Assembly: GCA_046074645.1 (NCBI GenBank)
Contig: JBJTOP010000301.1
Coordinates: 1 to 37,046, forward strand
Direction of reading: 5' to 3'
Length of the DNA: 37,046 nucleotides
Origin: SXXK01 sp046074645
Lineage (GTDB): Bacteria; Planctomycetota; Planctomycetia; Planctomycetales; Planctomycetaceae
Below are positions 9,761-17,395 of this stretch, piece after piece. The notes under the pieces were generated by a model, which saw nothing but the letters and a program-made list of their open reading frames with translations, had not been told where the DNA came from and ran no database searches. Both the position numbers and the translations under genes were made by a program. Numbering within the stretch: position 1 is the stretch's first letter; each line of letters starts with the position of its first letter.

Positions 9761-11189
9761 ATCTCCAGGTGAGTTTGGTGTGTTCCAGCCCCAGCATGTG
9801 CAGCAGCGTGGCGTGCAGGTCGTTGACGTGCACCTTGTTTTCCACGGCCTTGTAGCCAAAGGGGTCAGTCGCTCCATAGTGCAAGCCACCTTTAACACCG
9901 GCGCCTGCCATCCAGATCGTGAATCCGTTAGGGTTATGATCGCGTCCTTTTGAGCCCTGGGAGTCGGAGGTACGGCCGAATTCGCCGCCCCAGATGACCA
10001 GTGTGGAATCCAGCAGTCCGCGGGACTCAAGGTCTGTCAGGAGTGCAGCTGCGGGCCGATCGGTGTGCAGGCCGCAGGAACGATGATTGGTTTCCACGTC
10101 TGAATGGCAGTCCCAGGGAACATCATTAACGCTGCCGTCACCGCCGACTCCTTTGCCGGCAAAGATCTGCACGAAACGAACGCCGCGTTCCACCAGTCGC
10201 CGCGATAGCAGACACTGACGCCCAAACGTGCTGCAGGCAGGCTGATCGAGTCCGTAAAGGGAATGGGTTGCCTGCGATTCGGCGGCCAGATTCAGCGCTT
10301 CCGGGGCAGCCATCTGCATTCGAAAAGCCAGTTCGAAGGAATTAATCCGGGCTGCGAGATCGGACTGGGTGGGTCGGGACGAGGCGTGGGACTGATTGAG
10401 TTCTTTCAGCAGTTCAAGCTGGGCGCGCTGCTGGGCTTCGGTGCGTCGAGCATCCCGGGCGAGGTTGTCGATGGCTTCGTTGCGGCGTGCATCCAGAGCC
10501 ATTGCCTGGTAGGTTTTCGGCAGAAAGCCGGCCGACCAGATCTGGTCGTCACCGCGTGGGCGAGTATCGTGCATGACGACACAGGATGGCAGGTTCTGGT
10601 TTTGTGAACCCAGCCCCCAGGTCATCCAGGCACCCAGTGCCGGGAGTCCGGGGCGATTGGTGCCGCACATGAGTTCAATCGAAGCGGGCGCATGATTGTT
10701 CTGCTGCAGGTGCATGGAATGCAGAAAACACATGCGATCGACATGCTGCGAGAGTTTCGGGAACAGATCGGGCACCCATGTGCCGGATTCGCCATACTGT
10801 TTCCACGCAAACGGGCTCTTAAGACATTTGCCGCTGGTGGTGAAGAACCCTGTTTTGGGGTCCGCGCCGGAAAGTTCCTGGCCGTCGCGCGCCTGCAGTT
10901 CGGGCTTGTAGTCCCAGGTATCAACCTGAGAAGGGCCACCGGTCATGAACAGCCAGATGATGGACTTCACGCGGCCTGGAAAGTGCGGCGGACGCAGTGC
11001 CAGCGGGTCGGTGGGCGGGCTGGTTGCAGTGCCAGCCGGGGTTGCTGCAGCCGCTGCGGGTTCCTGACCGGAGGATTCGGCGTGCAGCAGGCTGGCGAGT
11101 GCCAGCGAGCTGAAGCCGAGCCCGGACTGCTGGAGAAATCGACGACGAGCCGGAAGCTGGATTTCGCCGGTTGAGTAATAGCCGAACAT
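9696..11189 (-). CDS. DUF1501 protein, Tat-exported, sulfatase/phosphatase-like fold
   Basis: The 497-residue protein starts at 11189 and stops at 9696. The N-terminus contains an RRRFLQQSGLG twin-arginine-type motif (about residues 15-25) before a hydrophobic stretch, so export through the Tat pathway is likely. Family signatures include a FMTGGPSQVDTWDYKP segment near residue 80 and a C-terminal IWGGEFGRT...GRDHNP segment. DUF1501 proteins belong to the alkaline phosphatase/sulfatase superfamily by fold, and the activity of the planctomycete members is not established. The gene lies 7 bases after the stop of the PSCyt1/DUF1549/DUF1553 gene, so the two are clearly one transcription unit. The 3' end overlaps the convergent DUF423 gene by 65 bp. 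Confidence 0.93.
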   Translation of the reverse strand: MFGYYSTGEIQLPARRRFLQQSGLGFSSLALASLLHAESSGQEPAAAAATPAGTATSPPTDPLALRPPHFPGRVKSIIWLFMTGGPSQVDTWDYKPELQARDGQELSGADPKTGFFTTSGKCLKSPFAWKQYGESGTWVPDLFPKLSQHVDRMCFLHSMHLQQNNHAPASIELMCGTNRPGLPALGAWMTWGLGSQNQNLPSCVVMHDTRPRGDDQIWSAGFLPKTYQAMALDARRNEAIDNLARDARRTEAQQRAQLELLKELNQSHASSRPTQSDLAARINSFELAFRMQMAAPEALNLAAESQATHSLYGLDQPACSTFGRQCLLSRRLVERGVRFVQIFAGKGVGGDGSVNDVPWDCHSDVETNHRSCGLHTDRPAAALLTDLESRGLLDSTLVIWGGEFGRTSDSQGSKGRDHNPNGFTIWMAGAGVKGGLHYGATDPFGYKAVENKVHVNDLHATLLHMLGLEHTKLTWRFNGRDFRLTDVGGQVIQEILV

Positions 11190-11196
11190 GATTGCC

Positions 11197-14100
11197 TCAA
11201 TCGATGTAAACGAATTCGTTCAGGCAGAGAAGCACATGACAGAACTCTTCAAATGCACGTTGATCGTTTTCCGGGGATGGAGCCCCGCTGGCGGTGGACT
11301 GTTGGTGAATGAAGGACTGCATGCGGCTGAGTTCCGCAGGTTCGGGGGGCCTTGCAAGTGCTCGCTGCCAGGCATCGCGAATGGACTCTTCAAGTGGTCT
11401 TCCGGGGGTCGCGCGGACGGCGGCCGCGAGCTTTTCTGCCTGTTGGCGGACGATGGGTGAATTGAGCAGCGTGAGGGCCTGAGTGGGGACAGTGGTGATA
11501 CTGCGTTCGCCGATACTCTGGGTGGGTTCAGGAGCATCGAATACGGTCATGATTGGCAGGAGTTCGCTGCGTTTGACGCGGAGATAGACGCTGCGACGGG
11601 GACTGTTGTCAAGCACGCTGGGCCCGTAGAGGGTTTGATCAAGGCTGCCACCGACGGCCAGCAGCGAGTCGCGGATGGATTCGGCTTCAAGCCGTCGTGG
11701 CTTGAAGTGCCAGAGCCATCGATTGGCGGGATCCTTCGCGAGATTTTCCGGGGCAGCGGTATGGGCGAGCTGCCACGTGTCGCTGAGCAGGATGGCGCGG
11801 TGCAGGGGTTTGAGTTTCCAGCCGCCGCGGACAAATTCGGCTGCGAGGTATTCGAGCAGTTCCGGGTGCGAGGGCGGGTCACCCTGAACACCAAAATCGT
11901 TGGGAGTTCCCACAAGTCCTTCACCGAAGTGATGCTGCCAGACGCGATTGACAATGACACGAGCAGCGAGAGGACCGGCGCCGTGTTCCAGATCGGTGAT
12001 CCAGCGTGCGAGTGCGACGCGGGGGGGTTCGGCGGCGGGTTCAGCGACCGGAGCTGCCGGCTGTGGGCCGCGCCAGAGCACCTGCAGGAAGCCGGGCTGG
12101 GCAAGACCGAGCTTGTTATCGACTTCGCCACGTCTGAGCAGGTGAACGTCCTGGCCACCGGCAACGGTGGTGTAGACTTCGCGGAAGTCGGGCCGGGGAG
12201 CGGCAGCAAGATGTGCCTGTTCTGCTTGAAAAATCCTGGCGGTATCAGCATCAAAAGGCGTCATCCAGCGGGCAAGGGGAAGATTGAGTGCGGCCGGGGG
12301 TTGCTGTGGAAAGGCAGCAGCGATGGCTTTCAGCTCGAATGCGTGCTGATCACCCATGCTGCCCGCCCAGGTGGCCGGATTGGGTTCTGTGGAAACGGAA
12401 GCCCGGAATCGACCGATGCCGGCATCCCGGAACTGCAGCGTCAGTATCAGCTCGGTGCCGTTTTCGGAACCGGCAATGGGCTGAGCGAATTCGAGGATCA
12501 GCGCGTTGTCTTTTTTGGCAGCGGTCCGCACCACCCAGGCGGTATTGGGTTTATTATCAAGTGCCTGGCTGGCGAGTTGGTTGTCATCGGCGAAGGCGGC
12601 GAAGGCCAGTTTGAGTTCTGTGGGAGCAGGGGCGTCGGTGCTGTTGAGGGGCCGGGATGTGAGCTTGATTTCAGCGAGCTGGAAGCTGCCGTCGCCGTTG
12701 AGGCCGGGACCTTTCTGAGGCAGCGATTTTTCGGTGAAGATGTCCAGTCGCAGTGACTGCAGATTTTTCTGATGTGTGAGGAATCGCAGTTCGTAGCGTT
12801 CTTCGCTGGCGACATTTCGTCGGCGGCCGCGCTGAGGAACACTGGATCCGGGCACCAGTTGTCCATCGTGGGCGATCAGACCACCCGGGAGAGATTTGAG
12901 CCACGAGCGTTCGGCATCGACGGCGGTGGGTTCAAGAATCTGCCAGCGCGGAGCATCGGCAAGCGAAGGCAGCTGGTCTTTTCGCCATGAGGCAAAGCGA
13001 GCTGGCAGCTGGTCGGTGGCGAAGGTGTTAAGCGTCGCAAGGAGTGCTTCGTGTGCGCTGCGATGCTGTTGTTCGCGCTGGGCAGTGGCGGCGGGATCGT
13101 AATCGTAGGTTTTGGTGCCGTGCACGGTGCGTGCCAGCGATGAGGCGATGGCGTAGTAGTCCTGCTGGGGGATCGGGTCGTACTTGTGATCGTGACAGCG
13201 GACGCAGCCGAGTGTCAGCCCCAGCATGGAACCGCCGATGGTCATGAGCATATCGTCCAGCTGGTCATAGCGGATGCGTTCGACAGTCTTGGCGGTGATC
13301 TGGCCTGGGTAGGGACCGGCGACAAGAAAGCCGGACGCTGCGGCTCCGTTGAGCGTATCAGGTTCGAGCAGATCGCCGGCCAGCTGCATGCGGAGGAACT
13401 GGTTCCAGGGAAGGTCTTCGTTGAACGATCGAATCACCCAGTCGCGGTAGTGCCATGCTCCCGGTCGAAAGCCATCGAATTCATAACCGCCACTTTCGGC
13501 GAATCGGGCGGCATCGAGCCAGTGCCGGGCCCAGCGTTCGCCGTAAGCTGGGCTGGCAAGGAGTTCGTCGATGACTTTGGCGAATGCATCGGGAGACGAA
13601 TCCGCCAGAAAGGCCGCGACCTTTTCAGGGGACGGCGGCGTGCCGGTGAGATCCAGCCATGCACGGCGAATGAGCGTGTGCTTTGCGGCGGGTTCTGCGG
13701 GGGTGAGCCCCTGCTGTTGCCAGCCGGTGCGAATGAAGCTGTCGATAGGTTTCTGCAGATCCGGCGGAACAGGCTGCTGCAGTGGACGGAACGACCACCA
13801 CTGGCGACCGGCATTCAGATCGATCTCGCGACGGGCCGGTCGCGGAGCTTCTCCGCCACGCGGATCCGGGGCTCCCATATCGATCCAGCGGGCAAAGTCG
13901 GCGGCTACTTCGTCGGGGAGCTTGCCGGCGGGGGGCATTTCGAGGCCGTCGTAGCGAATGGCCTTCAGCAGGGGGCTGTCGGCGGACTTGCCAGGAAAAA
14001 TGACCGGTCCGGATTCGCCGCCGGCAGCAATTCCCGCGGCAGTGTCCAGATGCAGGCTCGCCTTCAGCGAGTTGGCAGTGACGGCTTCCTGAGAATGGCA

Positions 14101-14262
14101 CGAATAACAGTGCTGCACCAGCACTGGGCGGATTTTTTGTTCGAAGAAGGCGATGCCATCAGGGTCGGGCGTTTGCATTGCAACGCAGGCCGGTGAAGGC
14201 CCCACCAGGACAGCGATGACGCAGAGCAGAGCCGCGATGGGAGGCAGGCGGAATCGAAACAT
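11197..14262 (-). CDS. Planctomycete cytochrome-like PSCyt1 - DUF1549 - DUF1553 protein
   Basis: The 1021-residue protein starts at 14262 with a signal peptide (hydrophobic core about residues 9-21). The PSCyt1 domain carries a heme c attachment motif CYSCH (Cys52, Cys55, His56) and a downstream EMPPAGKLP segment with candidate axial Met109. DUF1549 follows (about residues 150-360) and includes a second CxxCH-like site, CVRCHDHKYDP, near residue 352. A jelly-roll-like middle region is followed by DUF1553 (about 740-1000) with RVIVNRVWQHHFGEGLV and RRLEAESIRDSLL. The protein is exported and probably binds heme. Families of this architecture are greatly expanded in planctomycetes and are often linked to polysaccharide use; the biochemical role is not established. 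It is paired with the DUF1501 gene 7 bases downstream. Confidence 0.94.
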   Translation of the reverse strand: MFRFRLPPIAALLCVIAVLVGPSPACVAMQTPDPDGIAFFEQKIRPVLVQHCYSCHSQEAVTANSLKASLHLDTAAGIAAGGESGPVIFPGKSADSPLLKAIRYDGLEMPPAGKLPDEVAADFARWIDMGAPDPRGGEAPRPARREIDLNAGRQWWSFRPLQQPVPPDLQKPIDSFIRTGWQQQGLTPAEPAAKHTLIRRAWLDLTGTPPSPEKVAAFLADSSPDAFAKVIDELLASPAYGERWARHWLDAARFAESGGYEFDGFRPGAWHYRDWVIRSFNEDLPWNQFLRMQLAGDLLEPDTLNGAAASGFLVAGPYPGQITAKTVERIRYDQLDDMLMTIGGSMLGLTLGCVRCHDHKYDPIPQQDYYAIASSLARTVHGTKTYDYDPAATAQREQQHRSAHEALLATLNTFATDQLPARFASWRKDQLPSLADAPRWQILEPTAVDAERSWLKSLPGGLIAHDGQLVPGSSVPQRGRRRNVASEERYELRFLTHQKNLQSLRLDIFTEKSLPQKGPGLNGDGSFQLAEIKLTSRPLNSTDAPAPTELKLAFAAFADDNQLASQALDNKPNTAWVVRTAAKKDNALILEFAQPIAGSENGTELILTLQFRDAGIGRFRASVSTEPNPATWAGSMGDQHAFELKAIAAAFPQQPPAALNLPLARWMTPFDADTARIFQAEQAHLAAAPRPDFREVYTTVAGGQDVHLLRRGEVDNKLGLAQPGFLQVLWRGPQPAAPVAEPAAEPPRVALARWITDLEHGAGPLAARVIVNRVWQHHFGEGLVGTPNDFGVQGDPPSHPELLEYLAAEFVRGGWKLKPLHRAILLSDTWQLAHTAAPENLAKDPANRWLWHFKPRRLEAESIRDSLLAVGGSLDQTLYGPSVLDNSPRRSVYLRVKRSELLPIMTVFDAPEPTQSIGERSITTVPTQALTLLNSPIVRQQAEKLAAAVRATPGRPLEESIRDAWQRALARPPEPAELSRMQSFIHQQSTASGAPSPENDQRAFEEFCHVLLCLNEFVYID

Positions 14263-14465
14263 GGCGGGCTTTCGAAGTCGGTATCCCGGACGGGATGGTC
14301 GTCAATCAGCGTGGGCCGGGGGACGAAGCGAGCTTGGGAGGACTGGCAATTGTCCCCGGGAATGCTTTGGAATGCAATTCCCTGTTCTGCCAATTGTGCA
14401 GAATTGTGGCTGTGTTGTGCCGCCTGGACGGACCATGCTGGCTGGGAATTCGACAGGATGATCCC

Positions 14466-15956
14466 TTATTTCTCCGACTTGTCCGACTGAGCCCCCGGTT
14501 CCGCTGCTGCAGCTCGCACGTACTCCGCAAGACGACGCAGATTTCGACTGAAGACGCGGCTTTCCAGCAGGAATTTTGATCGATCGCCCTTGTCAGGATT
14601 CAGGACGGGCTTGCCATTTTCGTCCGTGACCCAGCGACCGTCGGGGTCAAGGCGGGCGAGAATCTCGGCCGCGTCTTTTTTGAGCGTTTTCAGGCTGCGC
14701 TGTTTGACGGGGAGCTGTTCACCGGCAGCGATGAGCCGATAGTCGGCTTCCAGCTGTTCTGCCTGACAACTTCCTTTAAAGCTGTAGTGGGTCGGCACGC
14801 GAGAATCGTCATAGGTGGGTTCGTAGGTGTTGCGGACGAAGTAGATCGGTCGGTTGGTTTGCAGTTCGTGGAAGCGGGCGAGCTGTCCGTCGGGGAGTCG
14901 GACGCGTTTGAGCCAGTTCAGGGCGGCCGGGACGGGTTCGAGAAATCGGCGTTCGCCGGTGAGTTCGGTGAGTGTCAGCAGGGTGCGGATCACGTCCTGC
15001 GATTCGGCACCAGCGGCCGCCGGCGGTTCAAATTTCCGCGCCCAGATCGGTTGAAGTTCGTGACTGTACTGCTGAGCCCATGCCGGCTGGGGCTCGGGAA
15101 GCTGCGCGCGGATCAGGAAGTCCCCAAAACGCAGCTGGGCCTGCCTGTACTGAGCATCCCCTGTAGACTCATAGGCCAGCTGCAGGGTTTGCACGACGGT
15201 ACCGGCAAGTCCATCGTTCAGAGTTGGATAGTCCCAGTAATTCTTGCGGCGTTCTGCAGTCCGCCAGTCACCAGCGGCGAATGTTGCTTTGACCAATGGA
15301 ACAGCGGCAACTGGCTTCTCCCAGCCCTGTGGAAAGCCACCGTTGGCGAATTGTGCGGTAAGCAGTCGCTGCAGGGCGTACTGGACGGCTTCATGCAGTT
15401 TGGCGTCTGCGCCCCGAAGCTGCTGGTCGAGCCGGATCAGGAAGCGCAGGGCCGACTGAGTCTTGTCGTCGTCAAGCGTGGAGTAGTTGCGGCCTTTGGC
15501 CTTACCGCGACCGTCGCGATAGCGTCCCGTATTTTTTCCCGCCGGGTCAAAATCCACTCGATCAGCCCAGCCACCGGATTCCAGCTGACCATGCAGCAGT
15601 GCTATGGCAGCGGCAGTAGCAGCCTCCAGAAACTCTGGTCGGGGGCTGGCGCGGTAAGCATCCAGAAAGGCGTCTGCAACCTCGGGGGTTCCAGGTGGCT
15701 GCACCCAGATTTCGGTGGCTGTGGCGTCACCTTCACCACGGCGAGAACTGCCGTCGAGCGAAACTTCGTAGACATATCCCCCGCGGAAACCGGCCTGTTC
15801 CTTAAAGGCTTTCACTGCACGAACCATGGCAGCGAGCACAGTCTCGGGATTTACTGTCTGAGGATTTACCGGATCCGGATCCCCGGCACGGCAGCAGGCA
15901 ACCGGGGCCGCAGCGAGGCTGAGAATGCACAGGGACAGGAGGAAGAATCGCTGCAT
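14466..15956 (-). CDS. pelA: Secreted pectate lyase, PL10 / PelA family
   Basis: The protein has 496 residues from the ATG at 15956. The frame is open further upstream to 16115, but that extension would add 53 basic, non-family residues and overlap the RidA-like gene, while the chosen start begins a clean signal peptide (MQRFFLLSLCILSLAAAPVA). The domain matches PL10: WADRVDFDPAGKNTGRY, NGGFPQGW, a WAQQYSHELQPIWARKFEPP segment, and LARFHELQTNRPIYF (about residues 355-375), which lies in the region of the family's catalytic arginine. PL10 enzymes cleave polygalacturonate by beta-elimination with calcium. The gene is 203 bases upstream of the PSCyt1 gene on the same strand, fitting a polysaccharide-degradation context. 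The C-terminus after about residue 470 is short and basic. Confidence 0.9.
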   Translation of the reverse strand: MQRFFLLSLCILSLAAAPVACCRAGDPDPVNPQTVNPETVLAAMVRAVKAFKEQAGFRGGYVYEVSLDGSSRRGEGDATATEIWVQPPGTPEVADAFLDAYRASPRPEFLEAATAAAIALLHGQLESGGWADRVDFDPAGKNTGRYRDGRGKAKGRNYSTLDDDKTQSALRFLIRLDQQLRGADAKLHEAVQYALQRLLTAQFANGGFPQGWEKPVAAVPLVKATFAAGDWRTAERRKNYWDYPTLNDGLAGTVVQTLQLAYESTGDAQYRQAQLRFGDFLIRAQLPEPQPAWAQQYSHELQPIWARKFEPPAAAGAESQDVIRTLLTLTELTGERRFLEPVPAALNWLKRVRLPDGQLARFHELQTNRPIYFVRNTYEPTYDDSRVPTHYSFKGSCQAEQLEADYRLIAAGEQLPVKQRSLKTLKKDAAEILARLDPDGRWVTDENGKPVLNPDKGDRSKFLLESRVFSRNLRRLAEYVRAAAAEPGAQSDKSEK

Positions 15957-16074
15957 GATGGTTTGCCCGGGTGGAAATGGAGGCGGACAGGCCGACGACT
16001 GGAGCAGAGTTTCGCGTTTGCTGAGAGTTTTGGCAAGAAATCGCCTGAACGCCCTCGCAGGGCGAGCTTCGCGG

Positions 16075-16446
16075 TCAGACAGCTTCAGCGACCGCAGCCT
16101 CAACGATGACTTCAATCAGACAGCCGCCCGAAAGTCCGACCTGCATGCAGGCACGGATCGGAGCGGCACCGGCAGGTACCCAGGCATCCCAGACGGCATT
16201 GAGCTGATCGATGTTCTGCAGATCAGCAACAAAGATCAGCACCTGCAGCAGCGAAGTGCGATCTGCGGCCAGACTCTGCAGCGTCTCGTCCACCTGCCGC
16301 AATACCTGCCGGGCCTGATCCTGAAAATCGGTCCTGCGATCCTCTGCCACTTCCACCCACCGAGCGACTCCGCGATGGATCACCACGTCAGACCAGCGTG
16401 AATTGGAACCCAGTCGATGAACAGCAGACACCTTGAGATCTTTCAC
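16075..16446 (-). CDS. RidA-like (YjgF/YER057c/UK114) family protein
   Basis: The 123-residue protein starts at 16446. Size and pattern fit the RidA superfamily: an N-terminal strand segment with WSDVVIHRGVARWVEVA, the helix QARQVLRQVDETLQSLAADRTSLLQVLIFVAD-type region (about residues 43-75), and PIRACMQV with Arg98 at the position of the family's substrate-binding arginine, followed by an IEVIVEA strand. RidA proteins deaminate reactive enamine/imine intermediates; many subfamilies have other or unknown roles. This one is divergent, so only the superfamily is assigned. It is the first minus-strand gene of the block; the pectate lyase starts 118 bases downstream. It is divergent from the ABC transporter operon across a 184-base gap. 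Confidence 0.85.
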   Translation of the reverse strand: MKDLKVSAVHRLGSNSRWSDVVIHRGVARWVEVAEDRRTDFQDQARQVLRQVDETLQSLAADRTSLLQVLIFVADLQNIDQLNAVWDAWVPAGAAPIRACMQVGLSGGCLIEVIVEAAVAEAV

Positions 16447-16575
16447 GGTAAAGGAAACGGTCAGAGAAACGGAAACATCAGCCGCCCCGCAGTCATCTTC
16501 CGCACAACCCAGCAGCTTACCCGAATTCCCTCCCCTTTTTGAACATATCTGTCTGGATTTTCAGTCTTCTTTGCC

Positions 16576-16581
16576 TATAAG
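16576..16581 (+). promoter_or_regulatory. Possible -10 element upstream of the ABC operon
   Basis: TATAAG lies about 50 bases upstream of the ABC ATPase start in an AT-richer patch (16535-16585). I do not see a good -35 at 16-18 bases spacing, so this is only a candidate. Confidence 0.25.
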
Positions 16582-16630
16582 TCAGGAGGATGACTCAGTC
16601 CCCATCTTCGCCTCCGGGAGCCCACTGCTC

Positions 16631-17395
16631 ATGACTGCCGTTGATGTGCAGCAGCTGATTCGCACGTTTACCACGGCGGCCGGAACGATTCGCGCAGTGA
16701 ATGGGGTCACGCTCCATGTGCACCCGGGCGAAGTCTTCGGACTGCTGGGCGCAAATGGCGCCGGCAAAACCACAACGCTGCGCATGATGATGGGACTGCT
16801 GGCTCCCACCTCGGGTTCCGTTCGCATGGCCGGTTTTGATGTTTCTGAACAACCCATGCAGGTCCGCCGCAATGTCACGCTGATCTCTGCCAGCTCAGGG
16901 CTCTACCAGTGGCTCACCCCTCGAGAGCTCATGCTGTACTTCGCAGAGCTCTACGAAATTCCGCAGCCCGCTGCCGAAGCCAGAATCGAAATGCTGGCTG
17001 ACCTGTTCGAGCTCCGGCGGTTCCTCGACCGCCGCTGCGCCGGTATGAGCACCGGTCAGCAACAGCGAATCAATCTCGCCAGATCACTCATGCACGACCC
17101 CCCGGTGGTGCTCATGGACGAACCCACCCGCGGTCTTGACATCGTCGGCAGCAAACGCATCTTCGACTACACGGCTCTACTCCGCGAACAGGGCAAGGCG
17201 GTGATCTTCTGCACCCATCGACTGGATGAAGCCCAGCGACTCTGCTGCCGTTTCGGGATCATGTTCCACGGCAGGCTGGCTCTGCAGGGAACACTGCAGC
17301 AGCTCCAGGAACAAACCGGTCGCGAACATCTCACCGATATGTTCCTTGACCTGCTGCAAAAAAGTGATCCCGTAAAAGGTCACGTCCATGTCTGA
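16631..17395 (+). CDS. ABC transporter ATP-binding protein, NatA-like
   Basis: The protein has 254 residues from the ATG at 16631, supported by GGAG at 16617-16620. The frame continues upstream but the extension is low-complexity and lacks homology to the fold. Walker A is GANGAGKT (residues 40-47), the ABC signature is the variant MSTGQQQR (139-146), Walker B with catalytic Glu is LMDEP (Glu164), and the H-loop histidine is His196 in FCTHRLDEA. It resembles NatA/CcmA-type ATPases that pair with ABC-2 permeases. The next gene, the permease, starts inside the last 8 bases, so the two are translationally coupled. It powers an exporter, with sodium or a lipid/peptide substrate possible; the substrate is not determined by sequence. 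Confidence 0.95.
   Translation: MTAVDVQQLIRTFTTAAGTIRAVNGVTLHVHPGEVFGLLGANGAGKTTTLRMMMGLLAPTSGSVRMAGFDVSEQPMQVRRNVTLISASSGLYQWLTPRELMLYFAELYEIPQPAAEARIEMLADLFELRRFLDRRCAGMSTGQQQRINLARSLMHDPPVVLMDEPTRGLDIVGSKRIFDYTALLREQGKAVIFCTHRLDEAQRLCCRFGIMFHGRLALQGTLQQLQEQTGREHLTDMFLDLLQKSDPVKGHVHV

Noticed and set aside
11635..12756. Plus-strand frame of 373 codons opposite the PSCyt1/DUF1549/DUF1553 gene
   Set aside because: It is the shadow of a well-supported gene; glycine-rich, no domain.
14787..16109. Plus-strand frame of 440 codons opposite the pectate lyase
   Set aside because: The minus strand encodes a convincing PL10 protein with signal peptide; the plus frame has no motif or start signal.
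15957..16115. Upstream extension of the pectate lyase start
   Set aside because: Would add a basic non-secretory tail before a clear signal peptide and overlap the RidA-like gene.
16433..16630. Upstream extension of the ABC ATPase start
   Set aside because: The extra 66 residues are low-complexity and precede the normal start of the ABC domain; it would also overlap the divergent RidA-like start.
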